Assembly (NCBI GenBank): GCA_940671915.1
Contig: CALNVZ010001721.1
Span: 43,678,546 to 43,742,545 of the forward strand
Direction: 5' to 3'
Source: Paracentrotus lividus
Lineage: Eukaryota; Echinodermata; Echinoidea; Camarodonta; Echinidae
Length of the DNA: 64,000 nucleotides
In this document: piece after piece, positions 1 through 12,900 of the stretch
Layout: every line of letters starts with the position of its first letter
Numbering within the stretch: the first letter of the stretch is position 1
Notes under the pieces: generated by a model
What the model was told of the DNA's origin: nothing
The model's database searches: none
Seen by the model: only the letters and a program-made list of their open reading frames with translations
Made by a program: the position numbers and the translations under genes

Positions 1-790
1 GCAAATCAGCGTTGCATTCTCGTCTCATTACCCTTACTATTTTCGTGCGACAGCACAACTCTAAACCAGGTAACAGAATACGGGCCTTGGTGTCTACATT
101 GATGCTTCATTATCTATGTCCATCCAAGTGACTTCACTCTGTAAATCTCTCAACTTCCATCTGTATAACATAATTATGTAGGATATAATAAGAAAAATGC
201 TCACTAAGGAAGCTTGCAGTCATGCTATCCGATCTCTTGTGCTCAGTAGACTGGATTACTCTAATTCCCTATTGCGCAATATTAATAAGACAGACATTGA
301 AAGGTTGCAGCGCATTCAAAATCGTGCCGCCAGAATTGTCTTGAAAACGCGGAAGTATGATAGGGCCACTCCTTTGTTGAAGGAGTTACATTGGTTGCCT
401 GTGGAAAAAAGAATTTATTACAAGGTTGCATTGATTGTCTATAAGTGTATACATAAATTGGCTCCTGAATACCTCTATAGTTTACTGAAATCACCACACC
501 GGCCACGTTATAGACTTCGTTCTAGTGAAGACACTTCAATCTTACACGTCCCAAGGGTTGTTACCAAAAAGGGGGGAAGCTAGCTTTGATTTTTGCGGTC
601 CGAAATTGTGGAACGATCTGCCAGCCCATTTACGTTCTAATACGTCTGTTGAATAATTTAAAAGACATCTTAAGACCTATTTATTTTCGTTGTAGTGTAC
701 TATTGGAGAGCTCTATGTAAAGCGCATAGAGCAGTTTTTAAATTGATTATGCGCTATATAAGAACCAGTTTATTATTATTATTATTATCG
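1..790 (+). mobile_element. 3' end of a CR1/L2-like LINE (reverse transcriptase relic)
   Basis: An open stretch at 197-583 reads as the C-terminal part of a non-LTR retrotransposon reverse transcriptase. Recognisable family blocks are SRLDYSNSLL, IERLQRIQNRAARIVL and LKELHWLPVEKRIYYK. Just upstream, in another frame, come remnants of the preceding block (LGVYIDASLSMS), and downstream the usual WNDLPAHLRS and FKRHLKTYLF pieces occur in a shifted frame. The copy ends near 790 with a (TTA)n tail after a GCGCTATATAAGAACCAG-like end, which is typical of CR1/L2 clade 3' tails. It is truncated at the window edge and broken by frameshifts and stops, so it is a dead 5'-truncated copy. Clade assignment is from recalled family motifs. 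Confidence 0.85.
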
Positions 791-1836
791 ATTTCATCAT
801 TGATTTTGACTCCTTCATGGCGTTCCATAACCAGGTGCATAATAAATAGTGAATTCCTGCGCAGGCTAATTTTAATGTTCTTTACAAAAGTGGGCATTAC
901 TCACTGAAGCATGGGTTATTTTTGGAATTTGTTGTGTCATAATGATAGTTGAGGATATGAGCCTTATATACATATTTAATCTTTCCCCCCCCCCCCCAAA
1001 AAAAAAAAAAAAACATGTATTTTTTCTATTTGGTAGCTATTTTAAAAAGTGTATAGTTCTTTTTGGGACGCACTGTATATAAGAATATAAAAGGTCCTTT
1101 CAGTTTCTTCAAACTGATTCTTATATTACAAATGGTTCAAATAATAATTGGGCTGAAGAAAAAGAAGGGAAAATGGTAATTTATCAATAGTTTACTTGTG
1201 ATAAATCGGTCTGTACATGAAGAGTTCCGTTACAATTAATTCAAAGAAATTAAACCCACTTTCGATTATTTCGAGTTAATCACCAATTTATTTTTCACTA
1301 TTTCTACGTTCACGAGTCCTGTATATAGATTTACATTTGAAAATATAGTGATCACGCCTTGGATCGTTTTGACCATAAATTTACACCCGTTATATGAAAA
1401 TTGTTTAATAAAATTTATCTAACGTAAAGGAATTTATCTAATTATCTATTTTTTTTTTAAAGGTAACTGTTACATGAACAAGATTTTCAAGGTGTTAATT
1501 TGATTCTCTCTGTCTGTATTAATAATTCCCTGAAATAATAATTGATTCCTTCCGCTCCTAAAATGCGGCGAGCGGGAACAGTTACCGATCTTTCAGGGGT
1601 TATCCTGTTAAAGCTCACTGAATTTGTAAACCGATACTTATTGTTGTATTTTGTTGGCTTTTTAAACAAAATCACTCAATCAATCAATCAATCGTTCACT
1701 TCTTTACTTTTTTTCATCCCTCTTTCTATGTCCTCTTTCTTTCTTCATTTTGTCCTTTTTCCTTTCTTGCATTCCCTCCTTTTTCTTTAGCAGTTCGGTT
1801 CAGTTTTTGATAAACGTGTTGCCACAAAAAAAAAAC

Positions 1837-1882
<46 letters not shown>

Positions 1883-2714
1883 GCTTTTCAAATTGCGTGT
1901 GACATACGTATGCATTCATAATGGTTCCCCAATTATTAGAAATTTAAAGGAAAGTTTTGTCCCCATCTATTGTAGCAAAGTATTATTATGTCTAACCTCT
2001 TTCTTCATTCGATGTAACAAACATTTAGGAGAAAGGCTGGCATTATTTAATGCTATTAAACTCTTACAGGTTGTTTGTTCTTCATCTAAGGCGATCTAAG
2101 GATGCAAAAGGAAGAGTATACTTGATCTACTTTAGACATGTCTTTAAAAAAAAATGTATTGACTTAGACCTGGTAGGCCTACATCAGGGACGGATGTGTC
2201 GTAACAATCACTAGCTCAAACAACTTTTCCATCATGCCTATTTTCGGTTCTGTCAGCTGCGTAATTTGATGGAAGTTGTTTTGATGTTGGAAGTGTGGAA
2301 GTGTAAAACATGGTCCTAGGACGATTACTGTTACAGGCAACTTACCCAAACAATTATCCCCACCGGAAAACTGCCCCTGACCCTAATGATGGGGAGGTGT
2401 AATTTTTAAGTAGGAATAGTTTTCTGCCTTGATAAAGTATGAAATAGAGATATACAGAATGAAAAGTTATTCAAGATTTCATTTCCGCATTCGTATAGGA
2501 GCTGTCAATCAAAAGAAAAGAAAAAAAGAAGATAATTTTCTAAAAGAGAGAGAGAGGAGAGATAAGAGAAAAAGAAAGGACTGAGAGAGAAAGGAGGGGG
2601 GGGGAAGAAAAGAAAAATATTGGGATGGTGATGATCCAGGCGGGGTACAAAAATGTTACAAAATACCTTCTCCACGATCAAGACGATATTTTGTAACAAG
2701 ACATATACGGCTGG
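791..2714. other. Intergenic stretch without a recognisable gene
   Basis: No convincing exon or RNA gene was seen. The stretch has a C/A homopolymer run near 985-1014, a possible retroelement tail ending in a short (TCAA)n run near 1672-1693, a 35-nt poly-G run (1847-1881) and a purine-rich AG tract near 2505-2605. The short open frames here lack family motifs and splice context. Confidence 0.5.
1847..1881 (+). repeat. Poly-G run (35 nt)
   Basis: An uninterrupted G run directly follows an A-run and a T-run. Runs like this recur across the window, often inside small inverted-repeat elements. Length may vary between assemblies because homopolymers are error-prone. Confidence 0.9.
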
Positions 2715-3302
2715 TAAATTAGACCAGGAGCAAGGACCTGGAAAAAATGAGTTCGTTCAACCCACACCACATAAAAGGTTTGTCACCATAGGGGGGGGGG
2801 GCTAGTATGGACCCCTAGATAACTGCTAGGTAGGTAGTACTCTCAAATTGTGGTATCACTTTTTTTCTACAGCCCCTTTCACAAAAAAGGCCGCCCTTTT
2901 TACAAAAAATAGTATTTTGAAGAAAACGAATAGAAATAATTCTTTAAATTCAATGACTTGGGTCTCAAATGAAAGAATATTAAATTTCCTTTACAACAAT
3001 GCTAATTGGAATGAAAATTAAAACTAATTAAATTCTGTTTTATAGTAAAAAAAAACATCATTTTTTTTCAATTTTTTCCAAAAATGAATTTTTTACATAT
3101 TTTTAAACTTAATGTATTAAAATTTCTAAAAAGAGCTAAGAGTTGTTACTTTCTGAAAATATGTCCATTGGTATGTACTAAGATCTGTAAATAGATTGGA
3201 GTAAAACCTTTCTTCTGTAAAAAGATATTATAGGCTAAACCTATGAACGTAATATAAGAAAAATCTAAAAATTCGCCAGATTATGGAGAAAATCCGTATA
3301 TA

Positions 3303-4148
3303 GGGGGGGACCGGGGATGGAAGTTACACGGGTCAGTTGTTACAGTTCTTAGTGTGCTAAGTTGGAACAAGAGAGTTCGTGCTAACTGGCATCTATATAC
3401 AGCCTACACATAGCTGTGATGAACTGCTGGTCGTGAGGTTTCTCCGTTATTTTATTAAAAAGTAAATCAACAAAAACCATTTTTTTACAGTTCCAAGTGA
3501 ATTTTTGACAAAAATAAAAATTTGTAATAGTTCTTACAACTGAAGGCACATGATGATAGTCTGGTATTGTGAATATAGTGCATGTATGTCATTAATATAC
3601 CCCTGAGCCCTTCCCTGTAATTCTGCCTAATGGCTTTGCTACAGTTGATTTTATGTGTAAAATCACCCATGGGGTAGATTGTTACAACAACCTACCCCAT
3701 GTCGATGTAACAACATTACACATGTAAAATTATTTTGTTTCAATTTTCTGGTGTTAATATTTTGATATTTCTATTATTATTTTAGTCTATTCTATAGCTC
3801 TACTTAATCTACTGTTAACGATACCAAGAAACTGGAAAGTTGAGAAAAAAAGTATGGTATACGAGATTTACACATTGTGAAATTAACCCGTATGTTTACA
3901 TATAGTGACAATTTACCCCGTATGGTGTAACAACTTACCCCGTATACGGGGTAGGTTGTTACAAATAAATGTCTTCATTAATTAAGCTGTAGTTAATTAG
4001 TGTTTACATGTTTTCAAGTTCTATGTGCCTCCGGTTCTAGCTAACATAATAGGCTAACTACAGACCCAAAATGGAGTGAGTACTTTCATAGGAATCGGAA
4101 TTATCTGGCCCAAAATGTTAATTTTGTAACGTCATCCCCGGTCTCCCC
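3303..4148. mobile_element. TA-flanked inverted-repeat element inserted in the left arm
   Basis: The ends are GGGGGGGACCGGGGATGGAA and, reverse-complemented, GGGGAGACCGGGGATGACGT. The flanks show TA at 3301-3302 and 4149-4150. The equivalent place in the opposite arm (near 6935-6945) has the sequence without this insert, so this is a clean insertion after the palindrome formed. Internally there are repeats of a GGGGTAGGTTGTTACAA-type motif in both orientations (near 3670-3715 and 3910-3962). TA duplication suggests Tc1/mariner-type mobilisation; no transposase is present, so it is non-autonomous. Confidence 0.75.
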
Positions 4149-5499
4149 TAACGTGTTATACAGTACAAACCGTTAAGTACAGTAACAATAGAGGAAAAAA
4201 TGGCGAAACACATTGAAACAGAAACGAAATTTTCATAAATGAACTATTATAGTAATCAATATAATATATCAAAAGTATAGGAAAATCGAAGCCGTGGAAC
4301 AATGTCTAATTTGCATAAATTCAAAATGGCCGCCATTTGCCAATGCTTGAACTGTATATTCGGATCTAAGACTCGGATAACATAAGTTCAGTTTCCATTC
4401 CAATGTTTTCGGGATAGATGAATATGTTTATTGGCACCTTTTGGATAATTTAATGACAGATATGTTGTTTTAGAGACATTAAAGCAGTGGAACAATGACT
4501 AATTTGCATATTTTCAAAAATGGCCGCTATTCAATTATATTGTGTTGGTTGTATATGTTGTCAGGGTAGCGGAATACGTTAATGGACAGTATTGAGATCA
4601 TTAGATAACATAAATGTGGTTTCAGAAACATTAAAGAAGGAAAACGATGACTAATTTGCATAACATGGCTGCTATTCAGCATTATTTCGCCAGTATATCT
4701 TGATCTAGGACTATTAAGAAACACAATTTTTGTATCTAAACCTATGTTTTCAGGGTAGATGAATACGTTAATTGACATTATTGAGATCATTAGGTAACAT
4801 AAATGTGGTTTCAGAAACACTGAAGAAGGAAAACAATGACTAATTTGCATAACATAACAGCCATTTAGCATTATTTTGCCTGTATCCTGATCTAGGACTA
4901 GTAGAAACACAATTTATGTATCTATACCTATGATTTCAGGGTAGAGGAATACGTTAATTGACAGTATTGAGATAATGAGATTTATACACAAAATGTTGTT
5001 TTAGAAACATTAAAGTAGTAGAACAATGACTAATTTGCATAATATATGCAAATAAACGCTATTCAATAAATGTTTTGCCTGTATCTTCAGATCTAAGAGT
5101 CATAGAAATATAACTTTTGTGTCTGTACCTATGATATCAGAATAGAGGAATACGTTAATATTGACAGAATTTAGATTATTTGATAACACAAATATTGTTT
5201 TAGAAACATTAAAGTAGTAGAACAATTACTAATTTGCATATATTTTTTTTTTAAAAGTGAGCGCCATTCAAAATATGTTTTGCCTGTATCTTCGGATCTA
5301 GGAGTCATAGAATCATAATTTTTTGCCTGTACCAATGTTGTCAGGGTAGAAGAATACGATAATTGGCAGCATTGAGATAATTAGATAACATAAATGTGGT
5401 TTCAGATATAATGCAACAGTAGAACAATGACTAATTTGCATAAAATAGCCACCGTTCATCATTATTTCAGCATATATCATGATCTAGGACTATTAGAAA

Positions 5500-5850
5500 C
5501 GGGGTCTTCCCACGAGTCCTCGGTCCCACGAGTCCGAGTATTTTCCCACGAGTCCTCGATCCCACGAGTCCTCGACCCCATGAGTCCTCGGTGCCACGAT
5601 CGAGGCCGAGTATTTTATTATGATGAGAGAAAATATGATATGAAAAAGATCGGCCTCGTGGGACCGAGGACTCGTGGGATCGAAGACTCGTGGAACTGAG
5701 TACTCGTGGGACCGGGGACTCGTGGGACCAAGGACTCGTAGGAAAAATACTCGGCCTCGTGGGACCAAGGACTCGTGGGAAAATACTCGGACTCGCGGGA
5801 CCGAGGACTCGTGGGACCGAAGCCTCGTGAGACCGAGGACTCGTGGACCC
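5500..5850. repeat. Inverted minisatellite of a GACCGAGGACTCGTGG unit
   Basis: A ~16-bp unit with core ACGAGTCCTCGG repeats in one orientation from 5505 to about 5610, then in the reverse orientation from about 5658 to 5850, with a short AT-rich spacer containing TATTATGATGAGAGAAAATA between them. It sits at the centre of the giant inverted repeat and interrupts one of its ~190-bp units (flanks GACTATTAGAAAC and TTAGAAACACA). The open frames here are by-products of the repeat, not genes. Confidence 0.8.
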
Positions 5851-7615
5851 TCTCCTTAGAAACACATTTTTTGTATAGGCCTATATACCTATGTTTTTAG
5901 CGTAGAGGAATTCTAATAGTCCTTTAGATCAGGGTATACAGGCAAAAAATTCTGAATGGCGGTCATTTTATGCAAATAAGTCATGGTTCTATTGCTTCAA
6001 TGTTTCTGAAACAACATTTATGTTATCTAATGATCTCAATAATGTCAATTAACGTATTCCTCTACGCTAAAAACAAAAGTTTTCAGGGTAGAGGAATACG
6101 TTAATTGTGTTTCTAATAGTCCGTTAGATCAGGGTATACAGGCAAAAAAATCCTGAATGGCGGCCCTCTTATGCAAATAAGTCATTGTTCTACTACTTCA
6201 GTTTTTCTGAAACAACATTTATGTTATCTAATGATCTCAATAATGTCAATTAACGTATTCCTCTACCCTGAAAACATAGATTTCGACACAAAAATTGTGT
6301 TTCTAATGGTTTTAGATCAGAATATACAGGCGAAATAGTGCTGAATCAATGGCAGCCATGTTATGCAAATTAGTCATTGCTTTACTTCTTCAATTTTTCT
6401 GAAACCACATTTATGTTATCTAATGATCTCAATACTGTCCATTAACGTATTCCGCTACCCTGACAACATAGGTATAGACACCGAAATTATGTCTCTATGT
6501 CTCCTAGATCCGAAGATACAACCAACACAATATAATTGAATAGCGGCCATTTTTGAAAATATGCAAATTAGTCATTGTTCCACTGCTTTAATGTCTCTAA
6601 AACAACATATCTGTTATTAAATTATCCAAAAGGTGCCAATAAACATATTCATCTATCCCGAAAACATTGGAATAGAAACTGAACTTATGTTTATCCGAGT
6701 CTTAGATCCGAATATACAGTTCAAACATTGGCAAATGGCGGCCATTTTTAATTTATGCAAATTAGTCATTGTTCGATTTTCCTATACTTTTGATATATTA
6801 TATTGATTACTATAATAGTTCATTTATGAAAATTTCGTTTCTGTTGCAATGTGTTTCGCCATTTTCCCCTCTATTGTTACTGTACTTTTTGTTGTTGTTG
6901 TTGTTGTTGTTGTACAGTTTGTACTGTATAAAACGTGTATATACGGATTTTCTCCATAATCTGTCGAATTTTGGGATTTTTCGTATATTACGTTCATAGG
7001 TTTAGCCTATAATATCTTTTCACCGAAGAAAGGTTTTACTCCAATCTATTTACAGATCTTAGTACATACCAATAGACATATTTTCAGAAAGTAACAACTC
7101 TCAGCTCTTTTTAAAAAGTTTAATACATTATATTAAAAAATATGTAAAAAATCATTTTTGGAAAAAAAAAGAAAAAAATGATGTTTTTAACTATAAAACA
7201 GAATTTAGTTAGTTTTAATTTCCATTCAAATTAGCATTGTTGTAAAGAAAATTTAATACTCTTTCATATGAGACCCAAGTCATTGAGTAAAGAGAATTAT
7301 TTCTATTCGTTTTTCTCAAAATACTATTTTTTGTCAAAAGGGCGGCCTTTTTTGTGAAAGGGGCTGTAGAAAAAGAGTGTTACCACAATTTTAGACTACT
7401 ACCTACCTAGCAGTGATCTAGGGGGTCCATACTACCCCCCTATGTTGACAAACCTTTTATGTGGTGTGGGTTGAACGAACTCCCTAAATAAGGCCCCTAT
7501 GGGATGTTGCTCCGGTCTAAATAGTCCATTATGTCGTCTCCACCTGCTCCCTGGACCCACTGTAAATCCTGATACATATGTTTTCCCTCAAACATTACCA
7601 TGGTGTTTTGAGTAA

Positions 7616-7788
7616 CAGAGGCTGCGGAGCGGTTTTAGAAAGTGGAGGAGCTGAGCCGAAAGTGGGTGGGGCGGGGGCGGCTGAACAGGCCAAAAATCAC
7701 TAATGTATTTGTCATTTTTGCGTTTTGTATCATGTTTGCTGACAAAGGTGCCCCCCCCCCCCCCCCCCCCCCGGCTCCGCGGCCCCTG
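7616..7788. mobile_element. Short inverted-repeat element with poly-C core, copy 1
   Basis: The ends are CAGAGGCTGCGGAGC and GCTCCGCGGCCCCTG, an imperfect terminal inverted repeat. The internal sequence (TTGAAAGTGGAGGGGCTGAG-like, then AACAGGC.AAAAATCAC) is shared with the copy at 11337-11508. The flanking AGTAA and AGTGA look like a diverged 5-bp target duplication. It carries a 32-nt poly-C run. Confidence 0.7.
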
Positions 7789-7799
7789 AGTGATACCTA

Positions 7800-8653
7800 A
7801 AGGGCCTGTCCCACAGAAGGCGATCGTTGTGGCGACAACTTACGAACTACTTTTTAGTATCCATCGCAACCATGCGCAGGTCCAATCGCCAATAAGATCA
7901 TGAATTATCGCGTCTGTCGCCAACAAATAAGTAGCAAAATTCTGTTCGCCGCTGGTTTCTCAACAAGTTAAACAATAGCCGGCGTCAGTTGGGTTGACGT
8001 CAATGACCGTAGCCTGTCTTCTCTTGTCGCGGCAAGGTACTATCGTAGATTGTCGCCAGATAGAACATGTTTAGCAAAGCGGAACGGCGGCCAGTTGTAG
8101 GTTGTCGCGCTCCAGCGTACGTTGCACGCATCGCTGAACCGAAAGGCCAGTGAAATTTAAGCCGCTACGACCTTTGTCGCCACCTTACATTCACCAAAAT
8201 CATGATCGCCCTCCCATTCAGATACTGCACAGTCGCCGCTGATTTTTGAAATTTTCAAAAATCTCTCACGACCCAAATTATGATGCGCGACTGAGAGGAC
8301 TATCACGAACCTAAAGGCGACAGGCCGCCATCAGGTAGAAAACACTCGATCGCCTGTGTCAGTCGTAAGGATCGCCACAGTGCGCAAGTTCATAATATTT
8401 TAGTTGATTTTAAGCTGCGACAAGAGAAGTCGAGCCGCGAGATGCGCGAAGGTCGAGGCTATTGTATTATTCGGATACCAACTATTGTTAGCCTATTGTT
8501 TGCGTGGAAGCAAGTCGTTGTCGTAGCCTATCGTGGACAGAGTCGTAGATACGTAGATGAACTTCGGTCAGTTACGATTCTGACACGATTCTTGCAGGTT
8601 CTAACATGCATAGGTTGTCGCCACAACGATCGCCTTCTGTGGGACAGGCCCTT
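7800..8653. mobile_element. TA-flanked inverted-repeat element (AAGGGCCTGTCCCACAG family), long copy
   Basis: The left end, AGGGCCTGTCCCACAGAAGG followed by CGATCGTTGTGGCGACAAC, and the right end, its reverse complement, are nearly perfect inverted repeats of about 40 bp, flanked by TA. The interior is rich in scattered GTCGC and GCGACA words. A short relative lies at 37213-37421. No transposase reading frame was found, so it is a non-autonomous DNA element. Confidence 0.8.
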
Positions 8654-8655
8654 TA

Positions 8656-9837
8656 CTAACTCAAGCCCTGTAACATCAAGAGCGCCATCTATCACTTTGA
8701 ACAAAACTTTTCAATGATAAGTTGTGAAAAAAGATCAAATGATATATTGTAAGCTGAACTAAACTATAAGCAAAAACAAAACAAAACAAAAACAAAGCAA
8801 AACTACAACATGTACAAATAAACTCAACAACAGACCAAAAAAAAAACAACAAAAAACAAAACAAAAAACACAACTTAAAAGAAAACAAAATATTGCTCAG
8901 CACACACACCTTAAACTAAACGAAATTTATCAAAAGTACTGAGAATATTATAATACAAAAATACATATATCCTACATCCCAGGTTAGTAGTTTTAGTCTA
9001 AGAATTAGCTGATGATCAGTAGTAACAACAACAACAAATTTAAGTATTACATAAAGGTCTATTTTAAAATTCAATATTTGAAGGATGTCAATATGTTTTC
9101 CCCCTACAATACAAGAAGCATTGACAGCAGTTTCTTCAGATGATATAACGAAGATTGAAAATTCGGACATGAACTGATGAAACTGTTTTCATGCTTTAGC
9201 TCTTAACAATTTTTTATAATGTCCTCAGTTCGAAGTTATATGTTCTGACCCAAGAAATCCGTTACTTGTTATATCTGTAAGAAGTTTGATTTTATCTTGT
9301 CTAATATAAAGCAAATATGTTTATTCTAAAACATAAAAGATTTAACTATTTTTAAAATCCTATTATATAATCAAATAATTGTGATCGGTTGTAAATCGTT
9401 TAAACTACACAAACATTTGTAAATGTACAATTGACCAAGAATTCATTATGAGAGGTGTAACAGTAACTCCTTTAAAGCAAACATTATTATTAATCTCCGT
9501 CACCTGAAGTAATTAGGAGACTTATCAGCAGGTTTTATACTCTTATACGAGAGGAAATATGCGACCTTTGATATCAATAAGGCATTATTCCAAAAGATCA
9601 AAGCTTGCCCCTTAATACATGTGACTATGTAAGCAAGTAGCTTATCATCATCATTACCAATAATAATTCAGTTGCATTAAGCATCATTTTGATAACGGTA
9701 TATGCGTGTAAGGTTCACATTAAATCAATATAAGCAGGGAAATATTACAGTGATCTCCTTTGATTTAATTGTTGGATGACGGAATCATTAATGTAGTTTG
9801 CTATGTGAGATTGCCCATTGGATTATGATGACATAAC
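8656..9837. other. Upstream region of the lectin gene
   Basis: This is the stretch before the start codon at 9838. It holds an A/C-rich low-complexity tract at about 8765-8895 and otherwise unremarkable AT-rich sequence. The promoter and 5' untranslated region of the downstream gene should lie here, but I see no clear TATA box or initiator that I could place. Confidence 0.4.
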
Positions 9838-9901
9838 ATGGATAGATTCATTCAACTTTGTTGTCTTTTGATCGCGTGCGTTTTGGCGTTTTCTCGTGGA
9901 G
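9838..9901 (+). CDS. Exon 1: start codon and signal peptide
   Basis: The ATG opens MDRFIQLCCLLIACVLAFSR, a textbook signal peptide with a short charged start and a hydrophobic core of about 14 residues, then SRG near the likely cleavage point. The exon ends after one base of a codon at GTAAGT. The next exon begins with D-C-P, the first cysteine of the first CTLD, so the mature protein starts almost directly with the lectin-like fold. This start is chosen because it is the only upstream ATG in frame that supplies a signal peptide. Confidence 0.85.
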
Positions 9902-12900
9902 GTAAGTTTAAATTATGTATAAAAATGTCATTATATATTTGTCATTTCTGCATAATCGGGTTGTTATCTTAAGCTTAAATAATATTCATAATTAAAATAC
10001 ATTATTCAAAATCCTTCTAAAACTTTATTTCTGATCTATCCATTAAAAAAGTAATTATATACCTATTTATATATATATAGGTTTGTTTGTTATCGACCAG
10101 ATAACAACATTGACACAAAATTATGAGGACTTGACTATTTGTTTCCAATATAATATTTTCAAAAATGTAAATATTAAAATGACCACATTGTTTGTCTAAG
10201 TAGGGCCATACACAGAAGCTGGCCATACACCATTCCGGTTTATATATTGTAATGGTAAGACAATGCAATTTATCTACATTTTCAAAAAAAAAAAGAAAAA
10301 AAGAAAGGCGATTACATAATGCACATTTCTTTAAATGCATTTGCTATATTTTACACACAATCTAACTATGCTACATGTATTTCATATATTTTTAAAAGGC
10401 GTCTAACATTCGAATCGTCGGTCTTTATTTCATATTTCCAGATTGTCCAAATCCGTATTTCGAGGGACCAAATGGACATTGCTATGTAGACTACTACTCG
10501 ACATACGGGTCGACATGGGATTCGGCACGGGGATCGTGTGCCTTCACAAATGATTCCGACCTGGTCATCATAGACGATCAAGTCGAGTACGACTGGCTAC
10601 TCAATTTAACAACGACGGTGGCTTCTAATTCGTCCTGGTGGATAGGTTTGCGAATATGAAATTACTTTTGATGATAATTAAGATGAAGTTGAAAGACACC
10701 AAACAAGCTGATTTTTGTTACAAATCTGTATTAAAAAATAAGTATAATTTTGAGCTATTTAACAAAAGTAATTTCCGGTAAATACAGTATAGGTCTACTT
10801 GGATCAGGATTTTGATAAACGTTGCATTCATTAGATATTTTCATATGACGGTTCTTGAATGGTAAAATAAACGAGAAGAACAACTTATTCATGCACAAAA
10901 GGGTTTCACTATTCGTATTTTTTTTTTCTTCTTCTTTTTTTTTTCGCTTTTTGTACTTGTCGATTGATTTTTAAGTTAGTCCTCTGAATTATTGAGAAAA
11001 AAAAATGAAACTGAAACTTAATAAGAACTGAAATATCGATATGTAATTGAAAAAAAAAAACTTATTGGTTATAATGGTATGACTACAAAGTCCAACGGTC
11101 ACTTAGCACGTGGTATCATAAATAGGCGTTCCGTTTTGCAAATGTAATTAAAATATATACTTTAAAGATCAAAGAGCAGGTCAAACATAAATATAATCGA
11201 ATTTCATTGCAAAACTGGTGGAAGTATTGATATACCTTTTTCTACTTGATGCAATAGTGTCGAGTAATTTGATATTTAAAAAAAAAAGTAACATTTTATT
11301 TCATAATAACTTGAATCAGATGGTTGACATTGATGTCAGGGGCCGCGGAGCGATTTTGAAAGTGGAGGGGCTGAGCCAAAGTGGGGGGGCTGAACAGGCT
11401 AAAAATCACAAATGTATGGTCATTTTTTAATTTTTGTACACGTTGGCTGAAAAAAGTGGGGGGGGGGGGGGGCTGTAGCCCCCCAGCCCCCCGGCTCCGC
11501 GGCCCCTGGATGTGCAAGTTAATACTATTTTGAAGTTGACATTGAATTTGGAAATAAAATTGAAATTTGAATGGAAATTGGAACGAAACCCCCCCCCCCC
11601 CAATGCTATAGCATCATTTATCGAATAATAACATTTTTTTTTTTAAATTCATACGCGCGGTTCATAATCATGAAAATGAATAAAGTGAAACGTAATAGAA
11701 AATATTATTAGAACGTTGTTGAATAAGCACGTAACCTGGGCTTTATGTACTCCCATTATTGAGAAATAAATGGTGATTTATAAAAAATAAATTAAAGGGG
11801 AAATCCTAGGTTTACGAACCAAACAGAAAAGTGATAACGAGATAGTGAATATTTTAAATGGTATTTTGTGACGTTTGAATTGAGAGCTTCTCCCCACGTA
11901 CACACGTAGTGTACTCTAATTCCATCCGTAATATCATATGGTTCTTGATGAAGTAATAGATCCATACCATTCGTTATAAAGGCATTTAAACACTGATTTG
12001 AGAAACATCGAAAACACAGATGAATAATTAATATCCGTCTCTTTTCCCTCTTTTTAAAAATAAAACTTAATGCATTGCCTTCATTATTATATGTCAGGTT
12101 ATCATGATAATTCGGCTGAAGGAGATTGGAGATGGGTTGATTGTGGAGAAACCACGGATTGGCACCGCACCCTTTGGTCTTCCGGTAACCATGACAACCT
12201 AAGAAATGATTGTGGCGTTCTCCTGCCTAGTGGAGAGATTGATGACATCGTGTGCGATGCTAAAGTCAATTATTTCGTTTGCGAAGTTTCACCGAAAGGT
12301 AATCTATTTCATGTGACATACTATTCATCATTTATTAACTCTTATATTTAAAAAAAAAAGAAGAAGAAGAAAGGTCAACGTTAACGTTAATGTTTTTGTT
12401 TCAGAAGTCAGTTATCTTTCGCTCATTGTGAATATTCTTTTTGGTTTAAGTAAAAGATTCCTAATCTTATTCTAATGTGACTTTCATTCCGATTAATATT
12501 CGTGACAACAGTTATAATAATGGGATCAGTTATTCGATAACCTATTATATTATGTATAAGAATTATTTAGTAAGATTTTTCTTTATGGTCATAATATTTG
12601 TACCAATATTTTTTCCCGCTTTTTGGGGGATCTAAATGTACCCTTTGGAAAATTATGTTCGGGTCGTAAAATATTCCCCATTTCCATTAATTTTATCCCC
12701 TTGTAATACAATATTCCACTAAGACACTTTATCGTGCTCTATAATTTTTGCGAATGATTCTACCATTCATCAACGTCTCTTCATCAATATTGATGAAGAG
12801 TGTTTATTATTCGAAAATGTTACATAATACACAAATAATTACCCTTATAGGCCCGAACGAAGTAATTTTGACTATTCATTGCTTCAACATGTATGTAAAT

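Larger units (their letters stand above)
2715..7540. mobile_element. Giant inverted repeat (foldback-like element) with internal ~190-bp tandem repeats
   Basis: The left arm (about 2745-5490) and right arm (about 5870-7485) are reverse complements of each other. For example, CAACCCACACCACATAAAAG near 2758 pairs with CTTTTATGTGGTGTGGGTTG near 7454, and the blocks near 2881-2990 pair with 7261-7370. Towards the centre both arms turn into tandem units of roughly 180-200 bp. Each unit carries AATACGTTAATTGACA, a CATAAATGTGGTTTCAGAAACA-like segment and a TTTGCAT box; about seven units lie left and five right. The left arm alone holds an inserted TA-flanked element (3303-4148). No transposase frame was seen. 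The outer boundaries are uncertain by tens of bases. It could be a foldback transposon or an inverted segmental duplication of satellite DNA. Confidence 0.75.

Noticed and set aside
5600-5660. Hammerhead ribozyme in the centre of the palindrome (CTGATGA-like ATGATGAGAG)
   Set aside because: The conserved core CTGATGA and GAAA are not both present in a foldable arrangement.
5427-5865. Overlapping open frames of about 60-130 residues on both strands
   Set aside because: They come from the inverted ACGAGTCCTCGG minisatellite, which is open in several frames at once.
8442-8717. 91-residue open frame upstream of the gene
   Set aside because: It spans the end of an inverted-repeat element and has no recognisable motif or splice context.
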